Shown: in pieces, positions 52,651 through 60,738 of the stretch | How the letters are laid out: each line of letters starts with the position of its first letter | How positions within the stretch are numbered: the stretch's first letter is position 1 | Assembly: GCF_029382255.1 (NCBI RefSeq) | Contig: NZ_JARLLG010000001.1 | Coordinates: forward strand, 62,001-126,000 | From: Isoptericola croceus | GTDB taxonomy: Bacteria; Actinomycetota; Actinomycetes; Actinomycetales; Cellulomonadaceae | Direction of reading: 5' to 3' | DNA length: 64,000 nucleotides | Made by a program: the position numbers and the translations under genes | Notes under the pieces: generated by a model | Seen by the model: only the letters and a program-made list of their open reading frames with translations | Databases searched by the model: none | Told to the model about the DNA's origin: nothing

Positions 52651-53756
52651 GGTCGGGCCTCCTCGGGCATTCTCTGCGGGTCGGCGGTCGCCCGGGGGTC
52701 GACACCGAACCAGCGGCGGCCGACCCACAGGCTCACGTAGACGAGGCCCACGAGCACGGGGACCTCGATGAGCGGCCCGACGACGCCGGCGAGGGCCTCG
52801 CCGGAGGTGGCGCCGAAGGTCGCGATGGCGACGGCGATGGCGAGCTCGAAGTTGTTGCCCGCCGCGGTGAAGGCCAGCGTGGTGGTGCGGGCGTAGCTCA
52901 GGCCGAGAGCCTTTCCGGTGACCACCCCGATGCCCCACATGAGCGCGAAGTACGCCAGGAGGGGCAGCGCGATCCGCACGACGTCGCCGGGATGGGAGGA
53001 GACCTGGTCACCCTGCAGGGCGAAGAGCAGGACGATGGTGAACAGCAGCCCGTAGAGGGCCCACGGCCCGACGCGCGGCACGAACTGCTCCTCGTACCAG
53101 TCACGTCCGCGGGTGCGCTCGCCGATCGCACGGGAGGCGAAGCCGGCGGCGAGGGGGACGCCGAGGAAGACGAGCACGTTGAGCGCGATCTCCCCGACCG
53201 ACACGTCGAGCCCTGCGGTGTCGAGACCGAGCCACCCGGGCAGCACGGTGAGGTAGAAGTACCCGAGCAGGGAGAACATGACGACCTGGAAGACGGAGTT
53301 GATCGCCACCAGGACCGCGGCGGCCTCGCGGTCGCCGCACGCGAGGTCGTTCCAGATGATCACCATCGCGATGCAGCGTGCGAGCCCGACGACGATGAGG
53401 CCGGTGCGGTACTCGGGCAGGTCGGGCAGGAGCATCCACGCCAGGGCGAACATCAGCGCGGGCCCGACGAGCCAGTTGAGCACGAGGGAGCTGATGAGCA
53501 GCTTCTTGTCGCCGGTGACGGCGGCGACGCGGTCGTAGCGGACCTTGGCGAGCACCGGGTACATCATCACGAGCAGGCCCAGGCCGATCGGCAGGGAGAT
53601 GCCGCCGATCTCCATCGCGCCGAGCAGGCTGCCGAGCGCCGGGACGAACCGGCCGAGCAGGAGCCCGCCGATCATGGCGAGCCCGATCCACAGCGGCAGC
53701 CAGCGGTCGAGGGCGGACAGTCGGGCGCGGACGGGCGCCTCGGCGGTGGTCGTCAT
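52647..53756 (-). CDS. acr3: arsenite efflux permease ACR3
   Basis: This 369-residue membrane protein has ten helices. The signature Cys128 lies in VGLARCIAMVIIWNDLACGDREAA, and FTAAGNNFELAIAVAIATFGA marks the conserved helix 9 region. It exports arsenite using the proton motive force. It is the first gene of the seven-gene operon. The ATG at 53756 follows AGGAGAACC. Confidence 0.95.
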   Translation of the reverse strand: MTTTAEAPVRARLSALDRWLPLWIGLAMIGGLLLGRFVPALGSLLGAMEIGGISLPIGLGLLVMMYPVLAKVRYDRVAAVTGDKKLLISSLVLNWLVGPALMFALAWMLLPDLPEYRTGLIVVGLARCIAMVIIWNDLACGDREAAAVLVAINSVFQVVMFSLLGYFYLTVLPGWLGLDTAGLDVSVGEIALNVLVFLGVPLAAGFASRAIGERTRGRDWYEEQFVPRVGPWALYGLLFTIVLLFALQGDQVSSHPGDVVRIALPLLAYFALMWGIGVVTGKALGLSYARTTTLAFTAAGNNFELAIAVAIATFGATSGEALAGVVGPLIEVPVLVGLVYVSLWVGRRWFGVDPRATADPQRMPEEARP

Positions 53757-53776
53757 GGTTCTCCTGACGTGGCTGT

Positions 53777-53807
53777 TTCGACGAAGATCAATATAGACAG
53801 CTTTCGA
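53777..53807. promoter_or_regulatory. candidate ArsR operator/promoter of the acr3 operon
   Basis: TTCGACGAAGATCAATAT (53777-53794) matches 14 of 18 positions of the element between arsR and the flavoprotein gene. Overlapping it, TCAATATAGACAGCTTTCGA (53788-53807) matches 15 of 20 positions of the pstS element. On the transcribed orientation TATATT is a good -10 candidate, so repressor binding here would block transcription. Confidence 0.55.
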
Positions 53808-53861
53808 TCCAAGGATCCAGCCGAGCCTGGTCTTGCGGGGTGCTGAACGCTCGTTTAGTGT

Positions 53862-53879
53862 GCTGAACATGAGTTCAGC
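53862..53879. promoter_or_regulatory. palindrome spanning the tetR start codon
   Basis: GCTGAAC-ATGA-GTTCAGC is a perfect 7-bp inverted repeat whose centre is the ATG of the TetR gene. A second GCTGAAC lies 20 bases upstream at 53842-53848. This is a likely autoregulatory site. Its position implies a very short or absent leader. Confidence 0.65.
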
Positions 53880-54606
53880 CGAGGCCCGTCCGGCGCCCGG
53901 GGGGACGCCGTCGACCGGGAAGCCGCCGTCCGACGGGTCGGCGCGCGACCGCATCCGGGACGCCGCCGTGCTGCGCTTCGCGCGCTCGGGCTTCGGCACC
54001 TCCGTGCGCACCATCGCCGCCGACGCCGGGGTGAGCGCCGCGCTCGTCATCCACCACTTCGGCTCCAAGGACGCGCTGCACCGCGCCTGCGACGACTACG
54101 TGCTGCGCTGGATCATGGAGTCCAAGAGGCAGAACATGGGCAAGGCCACCAGCGGGCAGCTGCTGCAGGTGATGGCGGAGGTCGACGAGTACGCCCCGCT
54201 GCTGGGCTACGCGGTCCAGTCGCTGCAGGCCGGTGGGCAGGTCGCGCGGGAGTTCGTGCAGCACATGATCGACGACGCCCAGGTCTACACCCGTGAGGCG
54301 GTGGCCGACGGCATCGTCAAGCCCAGCGTGGACGAGGACGCCCGGGTGCGGTACCTCGTCCTGTCGTCCCTCGGGACGTTGCTGCTCTCCCTCACCCTGG
54401 ACCCGCCGAGCGACCCGGAGGACTTCGGCGCGGCGGTCCGGGCCTTCATGAGCGAGCAGTACCTGCCGATGATCGAGCTCTTCACCGAGGGCTTCCTCAC
54501 CGACCGCCGCATGCTCGACGACTACCTGCTCTACATCGGCGACCCGCCGTCGGACGGTGCCACCCGCGCCGACCACCACGACACCGCCGACGAAGGGGAA
54601 CCATGA
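53869..54606 (+). CDS. TetR-family regulator of the downstream ABC exporter
   Basis: The 245-residue protein has a TetR helix-turn-helix at about residues 40-85 ([40 protein letters not shown]) and a helical ligand domain. No ribosome site is seen before the ATG, which sits in a palindrome. The stop overlaps the ABC ATPase start (ATGA), so regulator and exporter are one operon. It is divergent from the acr3 operon with 112 bases between starts. Confidence 0.9.
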   Translation: MSSAEARPAPGGTPSTGKPPSDGSARDRIRDAAVLRFARSGFGTSVRTIAADAGVSAALVIHHFGSKDALHRACDDYVLRWIMESKRQNMGKATSGQLLQVMAEVDEYAPLLGYAVQSLQAGGQVAREFVQHMIDDAQVYTREAVADGIVKPSVDEDARVRYLVLSSLGTLLLSLTLDPPSDPEDFGAAVRAFMSEQYLPMIELFTEGFLTDRRMLDDYLLYIGDPPSDGATRADHHDTADEGEP

Positions 54607-55607
54607 CCACGACAGCTCCGGGCGCGACGCCCGCGATCGAGACCCACGACCTGCACAAGCACTTCGGCTCCACCCGCGCCCTCGACGGGCTCGACCTCAC
54701 GGTCGCCGTGGGCGAGGTCGCCGGCTTCCTCGGCCCCAACGGCGCCGGGAAGTCCACCGCGATCAGGGTGCTGCTCGGCCTGCTGCGCGCCACCTCCGGC
54801 AGCGCCCGACTCCTCGGCGGCGACCCCTGGTCCGACGCCGTGAGCCTGCACCGTCGCGTGGCCTACGTCCCCGGCGACGTCACCTTGTGGCCGAACCTCA
54901 CGGGCGGAGAGGCCATCGACTTCCTGTCCCGGTTGCGCGGCAAGCCGGACAAGAAGCGCAAGAGCGAGCTGCTCGAGGCCTTCGAGCTCGACCCCACCAA
55001 GAAGGCCAGCACCTACTCCAAGGGCAACCGGCAGAAGGTCGCGCTCGTCGCCGCGTTCGCCGCCGACGTGCCGCTGCTCATCCTCGACGAACCCACCTCC
55101 GGCCTGGACCCGCTCATGGAGGCCGTGTTCACCGAGCAGGTGCGCCGGGCCACGGCGAACGGGACGTCGGTGCTGCTGAGCAGCCACATCCTGTCCGAGG
55201 TCGAGAAGATCTGCGACACCGTGACCATCATCCGCGCCGGACGTGCCGTCGAGTCCGGCACGCTCGACGAGCTGCGGCACCTCACACGCTCCAGCGTCAC
55301 CGCGGTGGTCGACGGCGAACCGTCCGCCGTCGCGCGTCTCGACGGCGTGCACGACCTCGCCACCGTCGCGGACCCCGAGGGCACCCGCATCACCTTCGAC
55401 GTGGACAACGCCGTCATCGGCCAGGTGCTGACCGCACTCTCGAGCCTGGGCGTGCGCTCCTTCACCGCGGCCCCGCCGTCGCTGGAGGAACTCTTCATGC
55501 GCCACTACGGCGACGAGCTCCCGGGCGGCGACGGCTCCACGTCCGACGGCGGCGGCGCGGCGGGGACCGGCCGGCACGCAGCGGCCAGCGAGGCCGGTGC
55601 GCGATGA
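54603..55607 (+). CDS. ABC exporter ATP-binding protein
   Basis: The 334-residue ATPase has Walker [10 protein letters not shown], signature [15 protein letters not shown], Walker [14 protein letters not shown] and the His of [15 protein letters not shown]. The C-terminal extension (residues about 215-334) is of the drug-exporter type. It pairs with the following double permease. The substrate is probably an antibiotic or lipid, by analogy with TetR-linked exporters. Confidence 0.92.
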   Translation: MTTTAPGATPAIETHDLHKHFGSTRALDGLDLTVAVGEVAGFLGPNGAGKSTAIRVLLGLLRATSGSARLLGGDPWSDAVSLHRRVAYVPGDVTLWPNLTGGEAIDFLSRLRGKPDKKRKSELLEAFELDPTKKASTYSKGNRQKVALVAAFAADVPLLILDEPTSGLDPLMEAVFTEQVRRATANGTSVLLSSHILSEVEKICDTVTIIRAGRAVESGTLDELRHLTRSSVTAVVDGEPSAVARLDGVHDLATVADPEGTRITFDVDNAVIGQVLTALSSLGVRSFTAAPPSLEELFMRHYGDELPGGDGSTSDGGGAAGTGRHAAASEAGAR

Positions 55608-57265
55608 GCACCGCCGTCGCCGCCGCGCCCGCCGGGGTAGCTCCCCGGAGCCGGTCGACCCTCACCGGGACCGGTGCGCTGGTCCGTTTCGTGCTGCGCC
55701 GCGACCGCGTCCGGCTGGCGGTGTGGACCGGCTCGATCGTCGCCTTCTACGCCTACTTCACGTTCGCCCTGGACACCATTTTCGCAAGCCCGGTGGCCCA
55801 GCAAGGGCGGGCCGCCGTCATGGAGACGCCGGCGGGCATCATCACGGGCGGTCCAGGGTACGGGCTCGACCACTACACGACCGGTGTGGCCATGGCCAAC
55901 GAGGGCATCACGTGGGTGGTGCTCGCCCTGGCGATCTTCTCGATCCTGCACATGGTGCGACACACCCGCGCCGAGGAGGAGTCGGGCCGCTCCGAGCTCG
56001 TGCGCGCGACCGTCGTCGGGCGCCACGCCCCCGCCGTGGCCGCCGCGATCACGCTGATGGTCGTCCAGGCGGGCATCGCGGTGCTGTCCGCACTGGCGAT
56101 GGTGGCCGTCGGCGACCTGGCCGCCGTCGACTCGTTCGCCATGACCGTCGGCTCGGCCCTCAGTGCCCTCGTGTTCGGCGCCGTCGCCCTCGTCGTGTGC
56201 CAGGTCACGGCCCATGCCCGCAGCGCCACCGGTCTCGGCCTCGCTGTCTTCGGTGCCGCCTTCGTGGTGCGGGCCGTCGGGGACATGCGCGCCACGGGCG
56301 GGTCCACGCTGTCCTGGTTCTCGCCCATCGGGTGGGCGCAGCAGATGCGGGCGTTCGTCGACCTCCGCTGGTGGCCGGCGCTGCTGTCGGTCGCCGCGAT
56401 CGCCGTGCTGCTGTGGGTCGCCGCCGTGCTGGCGTCGCGCCGGGACTTCGGCGGCGGGCTCGTCGCCGGCCGCCCCGGGCGCGCCGACGCCCGTGCCTCC
56501 CTGCGGTCACCCGTCGCCCTGGCGTGGCTGCAGCAGCGCGGTGCCCTGCTGTGGAGCTGCCTCGGGCTGGGGTTGATGTGGTTCGCCACCGGCACGCTGC
56601 TGCCGGAGATCGGCACCATGATCGGCGACATCATCGCGGACAACCCGGTCGCCCAGCAGGTGTTCGGCGCCGACTCGTCCCAGCTCTCCGTCATCTTCCT
56701 CAACGTGGTGATCCTGTACGCCGTGCTCTGCTGCGCCGGCTACGCCATCGTCATGGCCCAGCGTCCCAAGCACGAGGAGTCCTCCGGGCGGGCGGAGGTC
56801 GTGTTCTCCCACCCCGTGTCCCGGTACCGCTGGTTCGGTGCACAGCTCGCCATGGCCGCGCTCGGCACCGCGGTGCTGCTCGCGGTGAGCATGTACGCGA
56901 TGTGGCTGGGCGCCGTCGTCGTCGGGTGGGAGGACCAGACGTTCGGCGACTACACCGCGGTGGTGTGGACGTACCTGCCCGCGCTCGGGGTGTACCTGGG
57001 TCTCGTCGCCGCGCTGTACGGCTGGGCGCCGCGGCTGACCGGTGTCGCATGGGCGCTGCTCGCGTACACGTTCGTCGTCGGGCTGTTCGGGAACCTGTTC
57101 GAGATCCCCGACTGGGCGTTCAAGTTGTCGCCGTTCGACTGGGTGCCCATGGCGTTCTCCGGCGACCTCGCTGCCGGTGACGTGGCCGTGCTCTGGGCGG
57201 TCGCCGTGCTGCTCGCCGCGCTCGGCTTCGTAGGATTCCGCCGCCGGGACCTCGTCACGTCCTGA
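55604..57265 (+). CDS. ABC exporter permease (duplicated, polyketide/antibiotic-type)
   Basis: This 553-residue membrane protein has about twelve helices in two similar halves. Each half has an ATPase-contact segment after the second helix region ([21 protein letters not shown] in the first and [22 protein letters not shown] in the second). This is the arrangement of single-chain permeases for exporters such as those for tetronasin or anthracycline-like drugs. The ATG overlaps the ATPase stop. Confidence 0.88.
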   Translation: MSTAVAAAPAGVAPRSRSTLTGTGALVRFVLRRDRVRLAVWTGSIVAFYAYFTFALDTIFASPVAQQGRAAVMETPAGIITGGPGYGLDHYTTGVAMANEGITWVVLALAIFSILHMVRHTRAEEESGRSELVRATVVGRHAPAVAAAITLMVVQAGIAVLSALAMVAVGDLAAVDSFAMTVGSALSALVFGAVALVVCQVTAHARSATGLGLAVFGAAFVVRAVGDMRATGGSTLSWFSPIGWAQQMRAFVDLRWWPALLSVAAIAVLLWVAAVLASRRDFGGGLVAGRPGRADARASLRSPVALAWLQQRGALLWSCLGLGLMWFATGTLLPEIGTMIGDIIADNPVAQQVFGADSSQLSVIFLNVVILYAVLCCAGYAIVMAQRPKHEESSGRAEVVFSHPVSRYRWFGAQLAMAALGTAVLLAVSMYAMWLGAVVVGWEDQTFGDYTAVVWTYLPALGVYLGLVAALYGWAPRLTGVAWALLAYTFVVGLFGNLFEIPDWAFKLSPFDWVPMAFSGDLAAGDVAVLWAVAVLLAALGFVGFRRRDLVTS

Positions 57266-57289
57266 TCCCCGGTGTCCGGGGGTGGCACC

Positions 57290-57964
57290 ATGAGCGCCAT
57301 GGGTGAGCTCCTTGCCGTCTGTCGCGTCCACCAGCTGCTGCCCGACCCCGGCAGCGTCGGGATCACCGCCATCGACAAGCGACCGGTCGAGGGTCGTGTC
57401 CGCGTGGGGCGTTACGGCCTGTACGCCGACGTCCAGGCGGACCGTGCCAACCACGGCGGCGAGGACCAGGCCGTGTACGCCTACGCCGCCGAGGACGCCG
57501 AGTTCTGGGAGCCCGAGCTCGAGCGCGAGGTGGTGCCGGGCCTGTTCGGCGAGAACCTGCGCACCCGCGGGCTGGAGGTGTCGGGCGCGCTGATCGGCGA
57601 GCGCTGGCGGGTGGGCTCGGCGGTGCTCGAGGTGACACAGCCGCGCACGCCGTGCGCCACGTTCGCACGCCGGCTCGGCTCGCCGCCACGCTGGGTGCGC
57701 CGCTTCACGGAGGCCAACCGGACCGGTGCCTACCTGCGGGTGGTCGAGCCGGGCGACCTCGGGGCAGGGGACGCGGTCGAGGTCATCTTCCGTCCGTCGC
57801 ACGGGGTCTCCGCGGCCGACTGGTTCGGGACGTGGAGCGCCGGCGCCCCGGCGTTCGCCGAGCTGGCGCGTCTGGCCGGGGTGCTGCGGGCGTCGGCCGA
57901 CGCCGGCGAGGTGCGGTTGAGCGAGGACATGGACGTGCGCGTCGCCAAGGCGCTGGCGCGCTGA
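57290..57964 (+). CDS. MOSC domain protein (YiiM-like)
   Basis: This 224-residue MOSC protein has the conserved Cys in VTQPRTPCATFARRLG and the preceding GGEDQAVYAY and LFGENLRTRGL motifs of the YiiM family. YiiM proteins carry molybdenum cofactor and reduce N-hydroxylated compounds such as 6-hydroxylaminopurine. The start at 57290 follows GGGGGTGG; ATG 57299 is an alternative. Confidence 0.87.
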   Translation: MSAMGELLAVCRVHQLLPDPGSVGITAIDKRPVEGRVRVGRYGLYADVQADRANHGGEDQAVYAYAAEDAEFWEPELEREVVPGLFGENLRTRGLEVSGALIGERWRVGSAVLEVTQPRTPCATFARRLGSPPRWVRRFTEANRTGAYLRVVEPGDLGAGDAVEVIFRPSHGVSAADWFGTWSAGAPAFAELARLAGVLRASADAGEVRLSEDMDVRVAKALAR

Positions 57965-58115
57965 GGTCTTGGCACTGATCGCCGGCCCTGCGGACTCAGC
58001 GGCCAGGCACGTCTCCTCTCTGCGTGTCCCACGATCGCCCGCGGGCGGCCGCGACCGTCGACCGCGGCATGGATCGCGCGAAGAGCCCTGCTCACTCGCG
58101 GCACGGCGATGCGCT

Positions 58116-59009
58116 TCAGACCTGTGTGCGAGTGAGGTCGGCAACGGGTTCGCTCGTGGTGAATCCGGCTGCGATGTATGTGGCGAGGGCACCGGCGTTG
58201 GAGTTCTCGGCGACGACGGCTGCGGTAGAAGCGCCGTGCTGTTGCAGAGCGTGCGCACCGGCGAGGGTGATGGCCGTACCGTAACCGTGGCCGTGGTGGT
58301 CACGATGCACTCCCATCGGTTCGATGAGGCCGGGGCGACCAATTCCGGCTGTCCAGACGGTGGTGACGGCCACGGGCTGATCGATGTTGTCGTAGCCGAT
58401 GAGGTAGTGGGCGAGGTGTGCGAACGGGCCCGTTGCCATCGTGGTCCACCGTTGGATGAGCCTCTGCCTTTCCTCGGCGCTCGGCGTCGTTCCCTTGAAC
58501 GCGGACCAGTGCACCGCCGTCCACTCTTCTGCCTCATCGAGGCCGATCTCTTCGACCCGCAGCGCTACGTTGCGTGGATTCGCGGGGACGGGGGCGCGCA
58601 GGTCGAGCTGCAGCGGCGTCCAGGGTTGGCCCGTGTCCCAACCCTGGGCGCGAAGGCGGGCCTGCAGTGCAAGCGCGCCGCGGGCCTCGACGGTCACCGC
58701 CCCGGGGGGAAGCGCACGAACGCTCGTGAGATCAGCTTCGATCTGGCGGGCGAGCTGGTCATCGTCGAGGGCTGAGGGGTCCATCGCCATGCGGAAGAGA
58801 TCGTCGCCATCGAACATACCGATCGCGACGATCGATCCATCGGCTGTCCAGCACCGAAGGTCTGCGGCTGACTTCTCGGCGCCGACCATCGAGTGCCAAC
58901 CGAGGTCTCCGGGATGCAGGAATCCTCTCCAGTCGGCGGTCTGCCACTCACTCAGCGTCCTGGCGATCTCGGCAAGTTGAGCAACAGTCGGAGTGGTGAG
59001 GGTGGTCAT
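58116..59009 (-). CDS. GNAT-family N-acetyltransferase
   Basis: The 297-residue protein has two GNAT-like halves. The C-terminal one carries the acetyl-CoA loop (MGVHRDHHGHGYGTAITLAGAHALQQHGASTAAVVAENSNAGALATYIAAGF). The acceptor is unknown. Base composition is lower in GC than the neighbours, and an IS3 remnant lies immediately upstream, both consistent with horizontal acquisition. Confidence 0.82.
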   Translation of the reverse strand: MTTLTTPTVAQLAEIARTLSEWQTADWRGFLHPGDLGWHSMVGAEKSAADLRCWTADGSIVAIGMFDGDDLFRMAMDPSALDDDQLARQIEADLTSVRALPPGAVTVEARGALALQARLRAQGWDTGQPWTPLQLDLRAPVPANPRNVALRVEEIGLDEAEEWTAVHWSAFKGTTPSAEERQRLIQRWTTMATGPFAHLAHYLIGYDNIDQPVAVTTVWTAGIGRPGLIEPMGVHRDHHGHGYGTAITLAGAHALQQHGASTAAVVAENSNAGALATYIAAGFTTSEPVADLTRTQV

Positions 59010-59057
59010 CTCTTCCTCTGAGTCGCCCCGGCTTGTCAGGATGGCATCTTGCTGGTG

Positions 59058-59220
59058 TCAGCCGGTCCTTGTGACCGGTTCGATGCGAGCGTAGTCGAGC
59101 TGCTCGGCCTCGAGGGGCGCCTGCTCGTCGATCAAGCCGTGGGTGCGTTCGGTGTTGAACCACAGCACCCGAACGGAGTCGCTGCTTCGACCTGGTCGAC
59201 GAGGTCGGCCGGTATCACAC
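59058..59220 (-). pseudogene. IS3-family transposase C-terminal remnant
   Basis: The minus strand encodes LWFNTERTHGLIDEQAPLEAEQLDYARIE, the usual end of IS3 OrfB (W-F/Y-N-x-x-R-x-H ... P-x-E-x-E). The preceding part (DLVDQVEAATP) is in another frame, so there is at least one frameshift. The catalytic DDE core is missing. It is a decayed insertion. Confidence 0.6.
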
Positions 59221-59312
59221 TCTGCGCCATCCTGACCTTGGACGCGCCTCATGGGAGACACGCCCTAGAAATGTCGCCGTCTCCGGGCGATGCTGCGTGC
59301 GAGCATCGGTCC

Positions 59313-60047
59313 GTGACTGTGGGGCAGGGTGACGAGGTCGAGCTCGCCGGGGGCAACGTCGGCGCGGTGGTGCGCGTCGGGGACACGGTCCGCCGCACCG
59401 CAGGGCCGTGGACGCCGACCATCCACGCGCTGCTCGCCTGGGTGCGCGCACGCGGGGCGTCGATGGTCCCGGTACCGCTGGGTATCGACGACGGCGGACG
59501 CGAGGTCCTCAGCTTCCTCCCGGGCGAGGTCGCCGGCTGGCCGGTCCCGGCATGGGTCTGGGAACCGGAGACCGCTCAAGCGGCCGGCACGATGCTGCGC
59601 ACCTGGCACGACGCGACCGAGGGTTTCGCGCTCCAGGACGCAACGTGGCGAGTACCACCCCGCGACCCCGTGGAGGTCGTCTGCCTCAACGACATCGCGC
59701 CCTACAACATGGTCCATGACGGCAACCGGCTCGTGGGTCTGATCGACATCGACATGGCGTCGCCCGGCCCACGCGTCTGGGACCTGGCCTACCTCGCCTA
59801 CCGGATCTGCGGCTGGTGCGAGGACATGCCGGCACCTACCGGGTCGGCGCCCCGAGCGGTGCGCCTCGACCTCCTGCTCGACGCCTACGGTCGCGACGCC
59901 GCGCCGTCCACCACCGCCGTGATGAGCACCATGCGGCAACGACTCCATGATCTTGCGGACTGGACGGACGAGCATGCACGCACCACCGGTGCGACCCGCC
60001 TCCTCGAGCACGCCGCCATGTACCGCCGCGACGCCACCCGCCTGTAG
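59313..60047 (+). CDS. aminoglycoside-phosphotransferase-like kinase
   Basis: The 244-residue protein has the APH fold markers: catalytic loop VVCLNDIAPYNMVHDG, where Asn replaces the usual His before the Asp, and the metal motif GLIDIDMASPGPRVWDLAYLAYRI. An upstream TRTW-like helix matches ATMLRTWHDATEGF. It may phosphorylate an antibiotic, a sugar or a protein; the substrate is unknown. The GTG start at 59313 lacks a strong ribosome site. It lies downstream of the IS3 remnant. Confidence 0.8.
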   Translation: MTVGQGDEVELAGGNVGAVVRVGDTVRRTAGPWTPTIHALLAWVRARGASMVPVPLGIDDGGREVLSFLPGEVAGWPVPAWVWEPETAQAAGTMLRTWHDATEGFALQDATWRVPPRDPVEVVCLNDIAPYNMVHDGNRLVGLIDIDMASPGPRVWDLAYLAYRICGWCEDMPAPTGSAPRAVRLDLLLDAYGRDAAPSTTAVMSTMRQRLHDLADWTDEHARTTGATRLLEHAAMYRRDATRL

Positions 60048-60075
60048 CTCCGGATGATTCGGGCGCATCGCGTGG

Positions 60076-60573
60076 CTACCGCGGCGGACGGGTCATCCTG
60101 ATCGCTCGAACACCGTCGTCGACCCTGCTCCGCCCGTCGGCGTCGAAGCCGTGCTTGCGGTAGAACGCCTGGGCACGAGGATTCGGGTCAGCGACCCACA
60201 GCGCGGCCGTGGCCCGGGGATCGATCACGGCGTTCAGGAGGTCAGACCCCGCGCCTTGCCCGTGCACCGACGCGGAGGTGTAGAGCACGTAGAGCTGTGA
60301 TTCCCACGTGGCGTCGGCGTCCAGCGCCGATCCCGCCATCGCCACGCCCACGATCCTGCCGTCGAGCGTGGCGGTCGCAGCAGTGTTCTGGCTGTAGCGC
60401 TCGTCGGTGAGCGCTGCCGTCCAGAACTGCTCGCGGCGTCCCACGGCCTCCGGGTCGTCGAGCACCGCGTCGGGGAACAGCCCGCGGTACGTCTCTCGCC
60501 ACGACTCGACGTGGACCCTCGCCAGCCCAGGGACGTCAGCCGGCTGTGCTGGACGGGTGACGAGGCTGCTCAT
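60076..60573 (-). CDS. GNAT-family N-acetyltransferase
   Basis: The 165-residue single GNAT domain has the acetyl-CoA binding region YVLYTSASVHGQGAGSDLLNAVI and the late PNPRAQAFYRKHGFDADGRS. The N-terminal LARVHVESWRETYRGLFPDAVLD is typical of the RimI-like/phosphinothricin-type group. The acceptor is unknown. Confidence 0.87.
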   Translation of the reverse strand: MSSLVTRPAQPADVPGLARVHVESWRETYRGLFPDAVLDDPEAVGRREQFWTAALTDERYSQNTAATATLDGRIVGVAMAGSALDADATWESQLYVLYTSASVHGQGAGSDLLNAVIDPRATAALWVADPNPRAQAFYRKHGFDADGRSRVDDGVRAIRMTRPPR

Positions 60574-60722
60574 CGCCGCATGCTAGCCGCGAGCCGTGAG
60601 ACGAGCTGGCTGCCGGTCGAGACCGAGACCGGGGACCGACACCGGATCTCCCATCGCTGCTGGTCACGGGGGCTGATGCCCTGGAAGCGACCCCTTGCGC
60701 GGGCCAACGAGGTTCGATACTC

Positions 60723-60738
60723 TCGAACACATGTTCGA
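60723..60738 (+). promoter_or_regulatory. LexA (SOS) box over the HNH gene start
   Basis: TCGAACACATGTTCGA matches the actinobacterial/mycobacterial SOS box TCGAAC-N4-GTTCGA exactly. It covers the ATG at 60731. An additional half GTTCGA is at 60712-60717. LexA bound here would block expression until DNA damage. Confidence 0.8.
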
